From positions 496,001 through 560,000 of the forward strand of contig JADKJV010000001.1 of the NCBI GenBank assembly GCA_016720825.1: 64,000 bases of DNA. The letters are read 5' to 3'. Source of the DNA: Chitinophagaceae bacterium. Lineage in GTDB: Bacteria; Bacteroidota; Bacteroidia; Chitinophagales; Chitinophagaceae. Shown here in pieces: positions 24,345-30,975 of the stretch (positions are counted from its first letter, which is position 1; each line of letters opens with the position of its first letter). The position numbers and the translations under genes were made by a program. The notes below the pieces were generated by a model. The model ran no database searches, was not told the origin of the DNA, and worked only from the letters and a program-made list of their open reading frames with translations.

Positions 24345-24390
24345 TTTTGCGAAACCGATTAGTTGCATATATTTGCAACCGAACAGTTGC
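24345..24390 (+). promoter_or_regulatory. Promoter/operator of ArsR module C
   Basis: TTTTG (24345-24349) and TATATTTG (24368-24375) are 18 bases apart. Downstream of the -7 box lies the 16-bp palindrome GCAACCGAACAGTTGC (24375-24390). A degenerate copy, GAAACCGATTAGTTGC, lies at 24351-24366, an offset of 24 bp. The promoter spacer is two bases shorter than in modules A and B, and so is the site offset, so the geometry is kept. The ArsR ATG is at 24407. Confidence 0.72.
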
Positions 24391-24406
24391 ATTAAAATTA
24401 CCACAC

Positions 24407-24721
24407 ATGAGACGAGATGTATTCCAGGCGATTGCAGACCCGACGAGAAGAGCCATATTAAGCCTGATAGCCCTGCACGCCATGACACCGAATGCGCTGG
24501 CGGAACATTTTGATACCAGCCGCCAGGCTGTATCAAAGCACATCAGGATTCTATCTGAGTGCCAGTTAGTGAAACAGGAGCAGACGGGCCGGGAGATTTA
24601 TTATCATTTTAATCCTTCTAAAATGAAAGAAATAGCAGACTGGCTTGAACCATTCAGGAAAATATGGGAAAGCCGCTTTGAAAATCTCGATAAAGTATTG
24701 AAACAAATAAAAACCAAATAA
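24407..24721 (+). CDS. ArsR-family winged-helix repressor (module C)
   Basis: A 104-residue regulator starting [20 protein letters not shown]. The recognition helix is in [14 protein letters not shown] and the wing is GREIYYHFN. It is close to the module A regulator throughout ([23 protein letters not shown]). The next gene, an SRPBCC-VOC fusion, starts one base after its stop. It likely represses its own promoter via 24351-24390. Frame upstream to 24347 covers the operator and is not coding. Confidence 0.93.
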   Translation: MRRDVFQAIADPTRRAILSLIALHAMTPNALAEHFDTSRQAVSKHIRILSECQLVKQEQTGREIYYHFNPSKMKEIADWLEPFRKIWESRFENLDKVLKQIKTK

Positions 24722-24722
24722 G

Positions 24723-25682
24723 ATGGCTACAACAAAACCAACGAATCTTATCAAGGATTTACCCAACCGAAAAATCACAGTGACCCGTGAATTTGATGCA
24801 CCCCCATCAGATGTATGGCGGGCATGGACCCAAAGCGAACTACTGGACCTCTGGTGGGCACCGCGTCCTTATCGTGCAGAAACGAAATCCCTGGATTTTC
24901 GTGACGGTGGCTTCTGGCTGTATGCCATGGTAAGCCCGGAAGGAAATAAAAGCTGGTGCAAGGTTGACTTCACAGCAATTGATCCGATAAAAAGTTTCCA
25001 CACAACCGATTATTTCTGTGACGAAAACGGGAACAGGAATGAAGATGTGCCTTTGATGAAATGGAAAATCCGCTTCCATGCAACCAGTACCGGTACCAGC
25101 GTGGATGTTGAAATTTCTTTCGATCAGGAAGCAGACCTGAAATGGATTATTGAAATGGGCTTCGAAGCCGGATTCACCGCGGCACTCAGCAACCTCGATC
25201 AGTATATCGAATCACAATTCAAATTAAGAAAACAGTTAAAAACAGATAAAAGGGCAAGAGTGTCCACTTACCTCAATTTCCCGGGCAATACAGAAGAAGC
25301 ATTTAATTTTTATAAATCAGCATTCCAATCTGATTTCAGCGGCCCCGGCATCCAGCGTTTTGGGGATATCCCTCCCCAGGAAGGCCAACCTCCTGTAGCA
25401 GACAATGTAAAGAAAATGATCCTGCACATTGAACTCCCCATTACCGGTGACCATGTATTGATGGGTACGGATGCTCCTGCTGAAATGGGATTCACCGTTA
25501 TACCCGGAAATAATATGCACATCAACCTGGAACCCGAAACACGAGAAGAAGCACTTCGTATCTTCAATGCACTATCAGAAGGCGGAAAGATATCAATGCC
25601 GCTGCAGGATATGTTCTGGGGTGCATATTTCGGGAGCTTTACGGATAAGTATGGGATTAACTGGATGGTGAACCAACAGTAA
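24723..25682 (+). CDS. SRPBCC-VOC (PhnB-like) fusion protein
   Basis: A 319-residue protein joining two families. Residues 12-165 are an AHSA1-like SRPBCC domain (ITVTREFDAPPSDVWRAWTQ, LDLWWAPRPYRAE). Residues 175-319 are a PhnB-type VOC domain (RVSTYLNFPGNTEEAFNFYK, then VLMGTDAPAEMGF and the ending WGAYFGSFTDKYGINWMVN). In module A the same two domains are encoded by separate genes in the same operon, so the fusion supports a functional link. The linker around residue 170 is short and charged. It is cotranscribed with the ArsR gene. The ligand is unknown. Confidence 0.92.
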   Translation: MATTKPTNLIKDLPNRKITVTREFDAPPSDVWRAWTQSELLDLWWAPRPYRAETKSLDFRDGGFWLYAMVSPEGNKSWCKVDFTAIDPIKSFHTTDYFCDENGNRNEDVPLMKWKIRFHATSTGTSVDVEISFDQEADLKWIIEMGFEAGFTAALSNLDQYIESQFKLRKQLKTDKRARVSTYLNFPGNTEEAFNFYKSAFQSDFSGPGIQRFGDIPPQEGQPPVADNVKKMILHIELPITGDHVLMGTDAPAEMGFTVIPGNNMHINLEPETREEALRIFNALSEGGKISMPLQDMFWGAYFGSFTDKYGINWMVNQQ

Positions 25683-25834
25683 CAGATATCAGATATTAGA
25701 TATTAGATATTAAGTGGAGTATGCCTTTGTATTTCTATGTGACCCTATGTGTTCTATGTGTCGGCGCCTGCCCGCCGAGCGCCTATGCTGAAGCTTCAGC
25801 GCAAGCATAAGCGTAGGTGGGTGGTAAAGACTTT
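25683..25834. repeat. 7-bp array followed by a CTATGTG-element 3' half
   Basis: Heptads CAGATAT, CAGATAT, TAGATAT, TAGATAT occupy 25683-25710, directly after the stop of the fusion gene. From 25728 a right half of the CTATGTG element follows (TTTGTATTTCTATGTG ... GTGGTAAAGACTTT, ending 25834). It carries an expanded GC-rich insert (about 25765-25822) with its own AAGCTT-centred hairpin (GCTGAAGCTTCAGC). The whole 169-base gap before the DUF4287 gene is repeat. Confidence 0.7.
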
Positions 25835-25851
25835 AATTTAAAATTACAACT

Positions 25852-26079
25852 ATGTCCTTTCAAGCCTATTTAGACAACATCAAAGCAAAAACAGGTAAAA
25901 CACCTGAAGATTTCAAAAAGATGCTGGAGAAAGCTAAACTGCTGAAACCAGACATGAAAGCCACCGACCTTGTGAAGTGGTTGAAAGAGAATTTTGATTT
26001 GGGTCATGGGCATTCCATGGCAATTTGGGCCGTATTTAAGCAAAAAGGCTGGGTCAGCGACCCTGCTAAAAAGAAATAA
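25852..26079 (+). CDS. DUF4287 domain protein
   Basis: A 75-residue cytoplasmic protein that is one DUF4287 domain: FQAYLDNIKAKTGKTPEDFK, then LVKWLKENFDLGHGHSMAIW and AVFKQKGWV. This domain is often found beside or fused to SRPBCC and ArsR proteins, and the gene follows module C here, separated only by repeat sequence and ended by a strong terminator. That suggests it was the last gene of the module before the repeat was inserted. Function unknown. Confidence 0.9.
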   Translation: MSFQAYLDNIKAKTGKTPEDFKKMLEKAKLLKPDMKATDLVKWLKENFDLGHGHSMAIWAVFKQKGWVSDPAKKK

Positions 26080-26090
26080 CTAATTGTAAC

Positions 26091-26119
26091 TGCCGGGTTT
26101 TGCCACCCGGCATTTTTTT
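26091..26119 (+). terminator. Intrinsic terminator of the ArsR module C operon
   Basis: TGCCGGG (26091-26097) pairs with CCCGGCA (26106-26112) around an eight-base loop, followed by seven T (26113-26119). It lies 12 bases after the DUF4287 stop codon. Confidence 0.88.
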
Positions 26120-26169
26120 GCCCGAAAAGGACCCGTTAAATGCAACTGCTATTTCTCGTTTTCATGCAG

Positions 26170-26177
26170 TAAATTTG
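26170..26177 (+). promoter_or_regulatory. -7 promoter box of the dioxygenase gene
   Basis: TAAATTTG matches the Bacteroidota -7 consensus TAnnTTTG and lies 43 bases before the ATG at 26221, after the terminator of the previous operon. The -33 region has no clear TTTG. The position between a terminator and a new gene supports the call. Confidence 0.45.
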
Positions 26178-26220
26178 TGGTTCTTTCCCACCGGCAGGTG
26201 CCGGGTTCTACTCATAAACA

Positions 26221-27111
26221 ATGAATCGAAGACAATTCACTAAAACCATGGCGTTATTGCCATTAGCAGGAACTATGACGAAATTGAATGATTTACATAA
26301 AATGTCCGCTGCCCTGAAAAACACAGAAAAAATGCCCGCGCTTTTCCTGGGCCATGGAAGTCCGATGAATGCCATTGAAGAAAATGAATTTGTAGCCGGC
26401 TTTCGTAAAGCAGCACTTGAAATCCCCAAACCCAATGCGATCCTTTGCATTTCTGCACATTGGGAAACAAGAGGTACAGCAGTAACGGTGATGGATAAAC
26501 CAAAAACGATTCATGATTTCACGGGCTTCCCGCCGGCATTATATGAAGTGGAATATCCCGCACCCGGCAGTCCTGATTTAGCCCGTGAAACCAAAGAACT
26601 GGTGAAAAAAACGGATGTACAACTGGATGAAGCCTGGGGACTTGATCACGGCGCATGGTCGGTTATCAAACATTTATACCCGAAAGCCGATGTACCTGTG
26701 ATACAAATGAGCCTTGACCGCTACCAGCCAGCACAATACCATTATGATTTAGCCAAAGAAATCGCTTCACTACGCGACAAAGGTGTACTCATTATCGGCA
26801 GCGGAAATATGGTACACAACCTCGGCTTACTGGCATGGGATAAACTCAACCAGGAAGGATTTGCTTTCGACTGGGCCAAAGACGCGAGTGAAAAAATGAA
26901 AAACTTTATCCTTGGTGGCAATCACGACCAGCTGATAAAATACAAAGAACAGGGCCGCGCTTTCAATCTCGCTATACCCACCGCAGAACATTATTTGCCC
27001 TTGTTGTATGTACTGGCTTTAAAAAATGAAAAAGACAATGTCAGTCTGTTCAATGATAAAGCCGTGGCCGGTTCTTTGACGATGACGTCAGTGAAAATTG
27101 CAGCAGACTGA
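26221..27111 (+). CDS. ygiD: DODA-type extradiol ring-opening dioxygenase (YgiD-like)
   Basis: A 296-residue zinc or iron class III extradiol dioxygenase. Metal ligands are in LFLGHGSPMNAI (His near 43), ISAHWETRG (His near 81), and later GSGNMVHNLG. The GLDHGAWSVIKHLYP segment carries the conserved catalytic His. E. coli YgiD has 4,5-DOPA dioxygenase activity in vitro; the natural substrate is unclear. The N-terminus MNRRQFTKTMALLPLAGTM resembles a Tat or twin-Arg-like leader, unusual for YgiD, so the protein may be exported. The family is certain. Confidence 0.92.
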   Translation: MNRRQFTKTMALLPLAGTMTKLNDLHKMSAALKNTEKMPALFLGHGSPMNAIEENEFVAGFRKAALEIPKPNAILCISAHWETRGTAVTVMDKPKTIHDFTGFPPALYEVEYPAPGSPDLARETKELVKKTDVQLDEAWGLDHGAWSVIKHLYPKADVPVIQMSLDRYQPAQYHYDLAKEIASLRDKGVLIIGSGNMVHNLGLLAWDKLNQEGFAFDWAKDASEKMKNFILGGNHDQLIKYKEQGRAFNLAIPTAEHYLPLLYVLALKNEKDNVSLFNDKAVAGSLTMTSVKIAAD

Positions 27112-27131
27112 TTTTTTTCGGTTTTAACTTG

Positions 27132-27175
27132 TTTGTATTTCTATGTGTCCTATGTGTCTATGTGGTAAAGACTTT
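27132..27175. repeat. CTATGTG-element 3' end (truncated copy)
   Basis: The sequence TTTGTATTTCTATGTG ... CTATGTGTCTATGTGG followed by TAAAGACTTT matches the right end of the complete elements at 10505 and 14552; the left half is absent. It runs straight into the TTGAGAA array. Confidence 0.65.
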
Positions 27176-27229
27176 GAGAATTGAGAATTGAGAATTGAGA
27201 ATTGAGAATTGAGAATTGAGAATTGAGAA
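27174..27229. repeat. Perfect TTGAGAA heptanucleotide microsatellite (8 copies)
   Basis: Eight exact copies of TTGAGAA occupy 27174-27229 with no interruptions, ending 17 bases before the ATG at 27247 of an outer-membrane protein gene. It is the only perfect array among the nine heptad loci. Its place in the 5' leader means that copy-number change could alter expression of that gene. Confidence 0.95.
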
Positions 27230-27246
27230 TTTTAAAACTTTTCCCA

Positions 27247-27777
27247 ATGCGTAAAATTGTATCAATCGCTATTTTTTTATTTTTCTTCTCAAATATCTAC
27301 TCCCAGCAAAAGCACAAGCTGACCGGCTACCTGCAATTCCAATACACCCATACCCTTTATGACCTCACCAAAGGAAACAATCTCTGGGGATTAGGAACTG
27401 GTTTGTTTGTTTTCATTGATGGAAAATCAGCTTTCAAACCAGCGTTAGACCTGACTGCAGATATTTACCTGGTGGATGATAAAGTTTTCCGGATGTATCC
27501 AGACGGCTCAGAAATGGTTTCGGTCCATGGCACAGTAAGTCTTTTCCCCGGCATCAGTTTCCAGCCCAAAGGCCGCTTTTTTGCCGGCATATACGGCGGA
27601 CCTTCCCTGGTAAGCAGCAGCGTATTACTGGGCATAAAACCCTCACTGGGTATTTACTTCGATGATAAACACCGCTGGGCAGGCAAGCTGTCTTACATTA
27701 ATATTTTCAACCGGGACAATCGTGGCGGACAGGATTTTGGATCCTGGTCGGCATCCATTGGTGTGAAAATTTTCTGA
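27247..27777 (+). CDS. Hypothetical outer-membrane beta-barrel protein
   Basis: From the ATG at 27247 the 176-residue product has a signal peptide (IVSIAIFLFFFSNIYS). It then has alternating strands with aromatic girdle residues (LTGYLQFQYTHTLYDL, GTGLFVFIDGKSAFKPAL), and ends WSASIGVKIF, with the C-terminal Phe typical of barrel proteins. The upstream ATG at 27223 lies in the TTGAGAA array. The size suggests an eight-stranded barrel. Function unknown. Confidence 0.7.
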   Translation: MRKIVSIAIFLFFFSNIYSQQKHKLTGYLQFQYTHTLYDLTKGNNLWGLGTGLFVFIDGKSAFKPALDLTADIYLVDDKVFRMYPDGSEMVSVHGTVSLFPGISFQPKGRFFAGIYGGPSLVSSSVLLGIKPSLGIYFDDKHRWAGKLSYINIFNRDNRGGQDFGSWSASIGVKIF

Positions 27778-27952
27778 AATCTTATATAAGCTTCTCAAAA
27801 TTGAGGCTTAACTTTTATCGTTTCTCTCAAAATCGTTTTAGAGTCCTTTCGCACGAACCAGGGAAATTGTTATGGAGTGATGCGACTTTAGCTTCACTTT
27901 TGAAATAACTTGAAATATCCAAAATCACAACCCGGCCGTCCAGATTAGACGT

Positions 27953-27980
27953 TTGGGATTTGGATTTTGTAATTTGGGAT
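27953..27980. repeat. 7-bp array TTGGGAT type
   Basis: Heptads TTGGGAT, TTGGATT, TTGTAAT, TTGGGAT are preceded by AGATTAGACGT, as in the array at 6831-6858. A short left-arm remnant (ATCCAAAATCACAA) lies near 27917-27930. The rest of the gap 27778-28025 shows no gene. Confidence 0.7.
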
Positions 27981-28025
27981 TTTTAAAATGACTTATACAT
28001 TTTCCATGCACTTAAACTAAAATAT

Positions 28026-28385
28026 ATGGAAGCGATCAACCTGCTTGAAAAATTCAGCCTGTTTTCCGATCACTGGAGTCCGAAAATCATTGGTGAACTG
28101 AACGGACAGCAAGTAAAACTCGCCAAAGTGAAGGGAGAATTTATCTGGCATAATCACAAAGATGAGGATGAACTTTTCTTTATCATCAAAGGCACGTTGC
28201 AAATCAAGTTTGCAGAAAAAACGGTTGTGCTGCATGAAGGTGATATGCTGATTGTACCCAAAGGCGTGGAGCATTGCCCGGTGGCGGAGGAGGAAGTCTG
28301 GCTGATGCTGTTCGAACCTGCAAAAACCAAACACACCGGTGAAGTAAAATCACACCTGACTGTTGAAAATTACGATCGTATCTGA
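28026..28385 (+). CDS. Cupin-domain protein
   Basis: A 119-residue single-domain cupin. Motif 1 is GEFIWHNHKDEDELFFIIKG (metal-binding HxH, then E), and motif 2 is LIVPKGVEHCPVAEEEVWL (PxG...H). The ligands would be the two His, the Glu and the later His. The opening LLEKFSLFSDHWSPKIIGEL is typical of a small Bacteroidota cupin group acting on unknown substrates. It is a single gene. Confidence 0.92.
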   Translation: MEAINLLEKFSLFSDHWSPKIIGELNGQQVKLAKVKGEFIWHNHKDEDELFFIIKGTLQIKFAEKTVVLHEGDMLIVPKGVEHCPVAEEEVWLMLFEPAKTKHTGEVKSHLTVENYDRI

Positions 28386-28516
28386 TTTCCAAAGTAAATG
28401 CGAAGTCCCAAATTACCCGGCTTTAATATCTGCCGGTGAAATTGGGCTGTACAAATGAAGCCGGTTTGCTATTTTTTTGTAATTTCAGAATATCCCCTCA
28501 CCTGCAAGCCATTTGT

Positions 28517-29623
28517 ATGAAAAAATTCCTGTCCGTTTTACTGTTTACATGTTTTCTGATCCCTGCCAATGCCAATGATGGCGTTTACTTTGCCAGCGGC
28601 AATCACCTCATTCCTGTATTTGAATCTGACATTACCGTCAGAAAGGAAATACTCACGATTAAAAAAATCCGCAACCAGTTTATTGAGGTAACGGTGTACT
28701 ATGAATTTTTCAACCCCGGTGCCGATAAAACCGTGCTGGTGGGTTTTGAAGCCGCTTCCCCTTCGGGTGATGTGGATGGAACACCTAAAAACGGGATGCA
28801 CCCTTACATGCGGGATTTTACCGTAAACCTGAATAACCAGATCTTATCTTATAAAGTGGCTTATGTAAACGATTCGTTCTATGCCAAAAATGGTAAAATC
28901 AATTCGATGACCCTGGCAGAAGCCAAAAAAGGAATTACGAATACGAATGAAGTGGAATTCATGTATGTGTATTATTTCGATGCCCGTTTCAAAAAGGGAG
29001 TCAACATCGTCAAACACACTTATAATTATGATTTATCCGGCTCGGTGGATCTTCAATATGATTTTGAATACATCCTCACTGCCGCCAAACGCTGGGCCAA
29101 CAAACAGATTGACGATTTCACCCTGGTGGTTGACATGGGAGAGTTTGAACAATTCAGGATTAATAAATATTTTTTCACCAACAGCAGTTCCTGGTTAATT
29201 AACGGCATTGGCAAAACAACGGAATTCAAAGCAAAGCCTGATACTTACCCTGACCAGGACGCTACGATTTTTACAATCCAAAAGGGGAATATCATCTACC
29301 AGCAAAAGAATTTTAAACCGAAGGGAGAGTTATTTATTTATACCGTGAACTACATCCCGGAAGGTGATACATTCAATGCGGCGGAACACACCCTGCCTTT
29401 TTCTTATGAAATCCAGGACCGGATTTCCCCACCCGCTGATGATTTCTCCAAGAAGATTCTGAAAAACCTGCCTTTTGCCAGGCGAGGTTATGTTTTTACC
29501 AACAAGGAATTACAGCAGTATTTTGAAAAGAAGGCTGACTGGTATATCCCTAACCCGAATTATGTGCCTGAAGTGGAAATCATACATGAAAAAGAAAAGA
29601 GCTGGATTGAGAAATGGAAATAG
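28517..29623 (+). CDS. DUF4424-like secreted protein
   Basis: From the ATG at 28517 the protein has 368 residues and a signal peptide (FLSVLLFTCFLIPANA). The mature part begins NDGVYFASGNHLIPVFESDI, followed by VRKEILTIKKIRNQFIEVTV and YYEFFNPGADKTVLVGFEA, the DUF4424 pattern in which a bundle of beta strands handles aberrant surface display. The last 40 residues (KEKSWIEKWK) are polar and charged. The longer frame from 28436 adds a non-signal prefix, so 28517 is preferred. Probably periplasmic; function unknown. Confidence 0.75.
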   Translation: MKKFLSVLLFTCFLIPANANDGVYFASGNHLIPVFESDITVRKEILTIKKIRNQFIEVTVYYEFFNPGADKTVLVGFEAASPSGDVDGTPKNGMHPYMRDFTVNLNNQILSYKVAYVNDSFYAKNGKINSMTLAEAKKGITNTNEVEFMYVYYFDARFKKGVNIVKHTYNYDLSGSVDLQYDFEYILTAAKRWANKQIDDFTLVVDMGEFEQFRINKYFFTNSSSWLINGIGKTTEFKAKPDTYPDQDATIFTIQKGNIIYQQKNFKPKGELFIYTVNYIPEGDTFNAAEHTLPFSYEIQDRISPPADDFSKKILKNLPFARRGYVFTNKELQQYFEKKADWYIPNPNYVPEVEIIHEKEKSWIEKWK

Positions 29624-29682
29624 CCATATTTTTATAGATATCTTTTCAAAAACAAACCATTGAAACCAAAAACAAAAACCAC

Positions 29683-29994
29683 ATGATTAAAGTAAGCGTA
29701 CTCTATCCCCATGCAGATGGTAAAAAGTTTAATTGGGATTATTATTTACAAAACCATTGGCCGCTGGTAAAAAATTTACTGGGCGCTGCATGCAAAGAGG
29801 TTACTGTGGATGCGGGTATTGCCGGTGGCGTTCCGGGCTCCCCGCCCGTGTATACTGCGATGGGCCATATGTTTTTTGACAGCGTGGAGAGTTTTATAGG
29901 TGCTTTTGCGCCAAATGCTGAAGCCATTATCGGAGATGTGGCAAATTTCACAGATATCCAGCCGCAGGTGCAGATCAGTGAGGTTAAGTTGTAA
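29683..29994 (+). CDS. EthD-family protein
   Basis: A 103-residue dimeric alpha+beta barrel protein. KVSVLYPHADGKKFNWDYYL and NHWPLVKNLLGAACK are the characteristic EthD start, with a conserved His in HWPL. The later AMGHMFFDSVESFIGAFAP strand-helix is also typical. EthD relatives take part in ether or aromatic degradation or act as small ligand-binding proteins. It stands alone between DUF4424 and the YdjC gene. Confidence 0.9.
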   Translation: MIKVSVLYPHADGKKFNWDYYLQNHWPLVKNLLGAACKEVTVDAGIAGGVPGSPPVYTAMGHMFFDSVESFIGAFAPNAEAIIGDVANFTDIQPQVQISEVKL

Positions 29995-30073
29995 TCCATT
30001 TACATTTGTACAACCTGTGTAAGACCTGCATTACATTATGCAGGCTTTCACAGGTTCATGTAAATACTTTTTT

Positions 30074-30952
30074 ATGCGCAACGTATTCCTTTCCCTGGCA
30101 TTGCTTGTAACGATTACTGTAACCAATGCCCAGAATCCTGAACCCATTCGTGTACTCATCCGTTGTGATGATATCGGTATGTGCCACTCCGTAAACATGG
30201 CCGCAGAAAAAGTACTGAAAACAGGCATGCCCGTTTCTATGTCTGTAATGACACCCTGCCCCTGGTTTTCCGAAGCAGTTGAAATGCTGAAAAAATACCC
30301 CAATGTATCAGTAGGCATCCACCTGACACTGAATGCAGAGTGGAAACAATACCGCTGGGGACCCGTAACCGGTGCTGCGATGGTACCATCCCTGGTTGAT
30401 TCGCTGGGGAATTTCTTTCCCTCCAGGGCTTTGCTCTATGGAAACAATCCCAAACTGAATGAAATAGAAACAGAACTCAGGGCGCAGATACAAAAAGCAC
30501 TGAAGGCCGGTTTAAAACTCGACTACCTCGATTACCATATGGGCGCTGCGGTACAAACACTCGAAACCAGGGCGATCGTAGAAAAACTGGCAAAAGAATT
30601 CCATTTATCTATTTCACGCTATTACGGTGAGTCTGATGTGGAAGGCGGATATGGAGCACCCGTAGCCAATAAGCTGGATACGATGCTCACTAAACTCAAA
30701 GCCCTGCAACCCGGTGCTGTGAAACTTTTCGTTGTTCATCTCGGTCTCGACAGCCTGGAGATGCGGGCGATGGAAGACCTGAATCCCGGAGGCCCCAGGG
30801 ATATGAGCCGTCACCGGAATGCGGAACTGAATGCGCTCACAGCTCCTTCATTCCAGCAAACGCTTCACGAATCTAAATACAGGATGGTGAATTATGGCAT
30901 GCTGAACCGGGAAATTGGTTTGGAAAACCTGAAAAGACCACCAACAGAATAA
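30074..30952 (+). CDS. Secreted ChbG/YdjC-family carbohydrate deacetylase
   Basis: From the ATG at 30074 the protein has 292 residues and a signal peptide (VFLSLALLVTITVTNA). The YdjC motifs are present: LIRCDDIGMCHSVNMA (metal-binding Asp and catalytic Asp), VGIHLTLNAEW (His), and LDYLDYHMGA (His). Family members remove N-acetyl groups from chitooligosaccharides. The signal peptide suggests action on extracellular or periplasmic glycans. The next gene starts 23 bases later on the same strand, so the pair is likely an operon. Confidence 0.88.
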   Translation: MRNVFLSLALLVTITVTNAQNPEPIRVLIRCDDIGMCHSVNMAAEKVLKTGMPVSMSVMTPCPWFSEAVEMLKKYPNVSVGIHLTLNAEWKQYRWGPVTGAAMVPSLVDSLGNFFPSRALLYGNNPKLNEIETELRAQIQKALKAGLKLDYLDYHMGAAVQTLETRAIVEKLAKEFHLSISRYYGESDVEGGYGAPVANKLDTMLTKLKALQPGAVKLFVVHLGLDSLEMRAMEDLNPGGPRDMSRHRNAELNALTAPSFQQTLHESKYRMVNYGMLNREIGLENLKRPPTE

Positions 30953-30975
30953 TGCCTCTTTTTTAATTCATTACG

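Noticed and set aside
26221..26280. A certain Tat signal on the dioxygenase.
   Set aside because: Only a MNRRQF start is present and the hydrophobic stretch is short, so export is noted only as possible.
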